64,000 nt of DNA from assembly GCF_023935105.1 (NCBI RefSeq), contig NZ_CP096040.1:3286001-3350000 (forward strand), read 5' to 3'. The stretch comes from Caulobacter segnis. Lineage in GTDB: Bacteria > Pseudomonadota > Alphaproteobacteria > Caulobacterales > Caulobacteraceae. This document shows, piece by piece, positions 63,331 through 64,000 of the stretch (position 1 is its first letter; the number at the start of each line of letters is the position of its first letter). Made by a program: the position numbers and the translations under genes. The notes below the pieces were generated by a model, which saw only the letters and a program-made list of their open reading frames with translations, was not told the origin of the DNA and did not search any database.

Positions 63331-64000
63331 CTACCAGACCTTCACCCGCTTCTCCGGCGGCAGGTACATGCTGTCGCCCGGCTTGATGTCAAAGGCGGCG
63401 TACCAGTCGTCCAGGTTCCGGACCGTGAAGGCGCGGTACTGGTCCGGGGCGTGGCCGTCGGTGATGATCTGCTGGCGCAGGGCCGCCGGGCGCGAATAGC
63501 CCAACCAGCTCTGGGCGAAGGCCAGGAAGAAGCGCTGGTCGCCGGTCATGCCGTCGATCACCGGGGCGGGCTTACCGCCCAGCGAGGCGTGGTAGGCGTC
63601 CAGCGCCGCGCCCAGGCCGGCGACGTCGGCGATGTTCTCGCTCAGCGTCTGCTTGCCGTTCACGGCCAGGTCGGGGAACGGCTTGTAGGTGTCGAACTGC
63701 TCGGCCAGCGCCGTCCCCGCCTTCTCGAACTGGGCCAGGTCCGCCGGGGTCCACCAGTTGCGCAGGCGGCCCTGGCTGTCGAACTGCGCGCCCTGGTCGT
63801 CGAAGCTGTGGCTGATCTCGTGGCCGATGGTGGCCCCGGTCGCGCCGTAGTTGGCGGCCGGGTCGTTGGCCAGGTCGAAGTTCGGCGGGGCCAGGATGGC
63901 GGCCGGGAAGTTCAGGGCGTTCAGCATCGGCAGGTTCACGGCGTTGACCGTCTGCGGGGTCATCACCCACTCGCCGCGATCGACCGGCTTGCCCAGCTTG
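63331..64000 (-). CDS. M13-family metallopeptidase, 5' end outside window
   Basis: C-terminal part (about 223 residues) of a neprilysin/PepO-like zinc endopeptidase. The zinc motif HExxH is in TIGHEISHSFDDQGAQF, the third ligand Glu in SENIADVAGLGAAL, and the conserved ending MYLPPEKRVKVW is complete. VNAVNLPMLNALNFPAAIL precedes the active site as in the family. The frame continues past 64000 (KLGKPVDRGEW), so it is truncated only by the window. Family members are usually about 680 residues and secreted or lipoproteins; the N-terminus cannot be seen. Confidence 0.94.
   Translation of the reverse strand, partial: KLGKPVDRGEWVMTPQTVNAVNLPMLNALNFPAAILAPPNFDLANDPAANYGATGATIGHEISHSFDDQGAQFDSQGRLRNWWTPADLAQFEKAGTALAEQFDTYKPFPDLAVNGKQTLSENIADVAGLGAALDAYHASLGGKPAPVIDGMTGDQRFFLAFAQSWLGYSRPAALRQQIITDGHAPDQYRAFTVRNLDDWYAAFDIKPGDSMYLPPEKRVKVW

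Noticed and set aside
1..64000. Prophage, transposon or defence island
   Set aside because: No transposase, integrase, phage structural or restriction genes could be recognised; gene content is core-like throughout.

Overview
The window is a GC-rich, gene-dense alphaproteobacterial chromosome segment that best fits Caulobacter or a close relative. The reasons are established alphaproteobacterial gene order (lepB-rnc-era-recO, pdxJ-acpS, spoT next to rpoZ, a lone motB without motA), a bacterial phenylalanine hydroxylase, the arginine succinyltransferase route, and above all a small secreted protein whose two ends resemble the Caulobacter S-layer protein RsaA. The species call is inference. I see no prophage, complete insertion sequence, rRNA operon or CRISPR array; one tRNA-Lys is present.

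Layout. 1-4.6 kb: a Ppx/GppA end fragment, hspQ, phhA, and a divergent acyltransferase/LytTR pair separated by a small intergenic repeat. 4.6-10.1 kb: a minus-strand arginine-catabolism operon (M20 hydrolase, astA, astD, astB, GNAT). 10.2-16.2 kb: tamA-tamB outer-membrane assembly genes. 16.4-19.9 kb: the three-gene cassette of circularly permuted ATP-grasp, alpha-E and transglutaminase, the last ending in nine glutamines. 19.9-23.1 kb: a PilZ protein and the cysT-cysW-cysA sulfate transporter. 23.4-27.6 kb: tRNA-Lys, a secreted unknown, queA-tgt for queuosine, and an EEP-family membrane protein. 27.7-34.9 kb: three tandem cyclophilins, a cupin, coaD, gyrA, sodC and a small lipoprotein. 34.9-39.0 kb: an EamA permease and a biotin cluster (bioA divergent from bioF and a frame-disrupted bioD). 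39.0-46.7 kb: an unknown membrane protein, a beta-hydroxyacid dehydrogenase, motB, bpt, and a four-gene operon of serine hydrolase, quinone oxidoreductase, nitronate-monooxygenase-like and SDR enzymes. 46.8-49.8 kb: the RsaA-like protein behind an AT-rich inverted repeat, flanked by two paralogous serine hydrolases. 49.8-64 kb: parC, recO, an arylamine N-acetyltransferase, era, a 715-base gene-free spacer, rnc, lepB, acpS, pdxJ, pyrE, a Nudix protein, a DUF900 hydrolase, spoT, rpoZ and the end of an M13 peptidase.

Most genes are housekeeping. The points that most deserve attention are the compact RsaA-like protein and its palindromic leader, a GyrA quinolone pocket lacking both canonical residues, a Tgt that has lost two of three zinc cysteines, a bioD broken by two nearby single-base losses in homopolymers, an ast operon whose hydrolase is M20 rather than AstE, and the structured rnc-era spacer. 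Packing is tight: several co-directional genes start with GTG or TTG inside the previous stop codon, and four convergent pairs share exactly four bases at interlocked CTA(A/G) stops.
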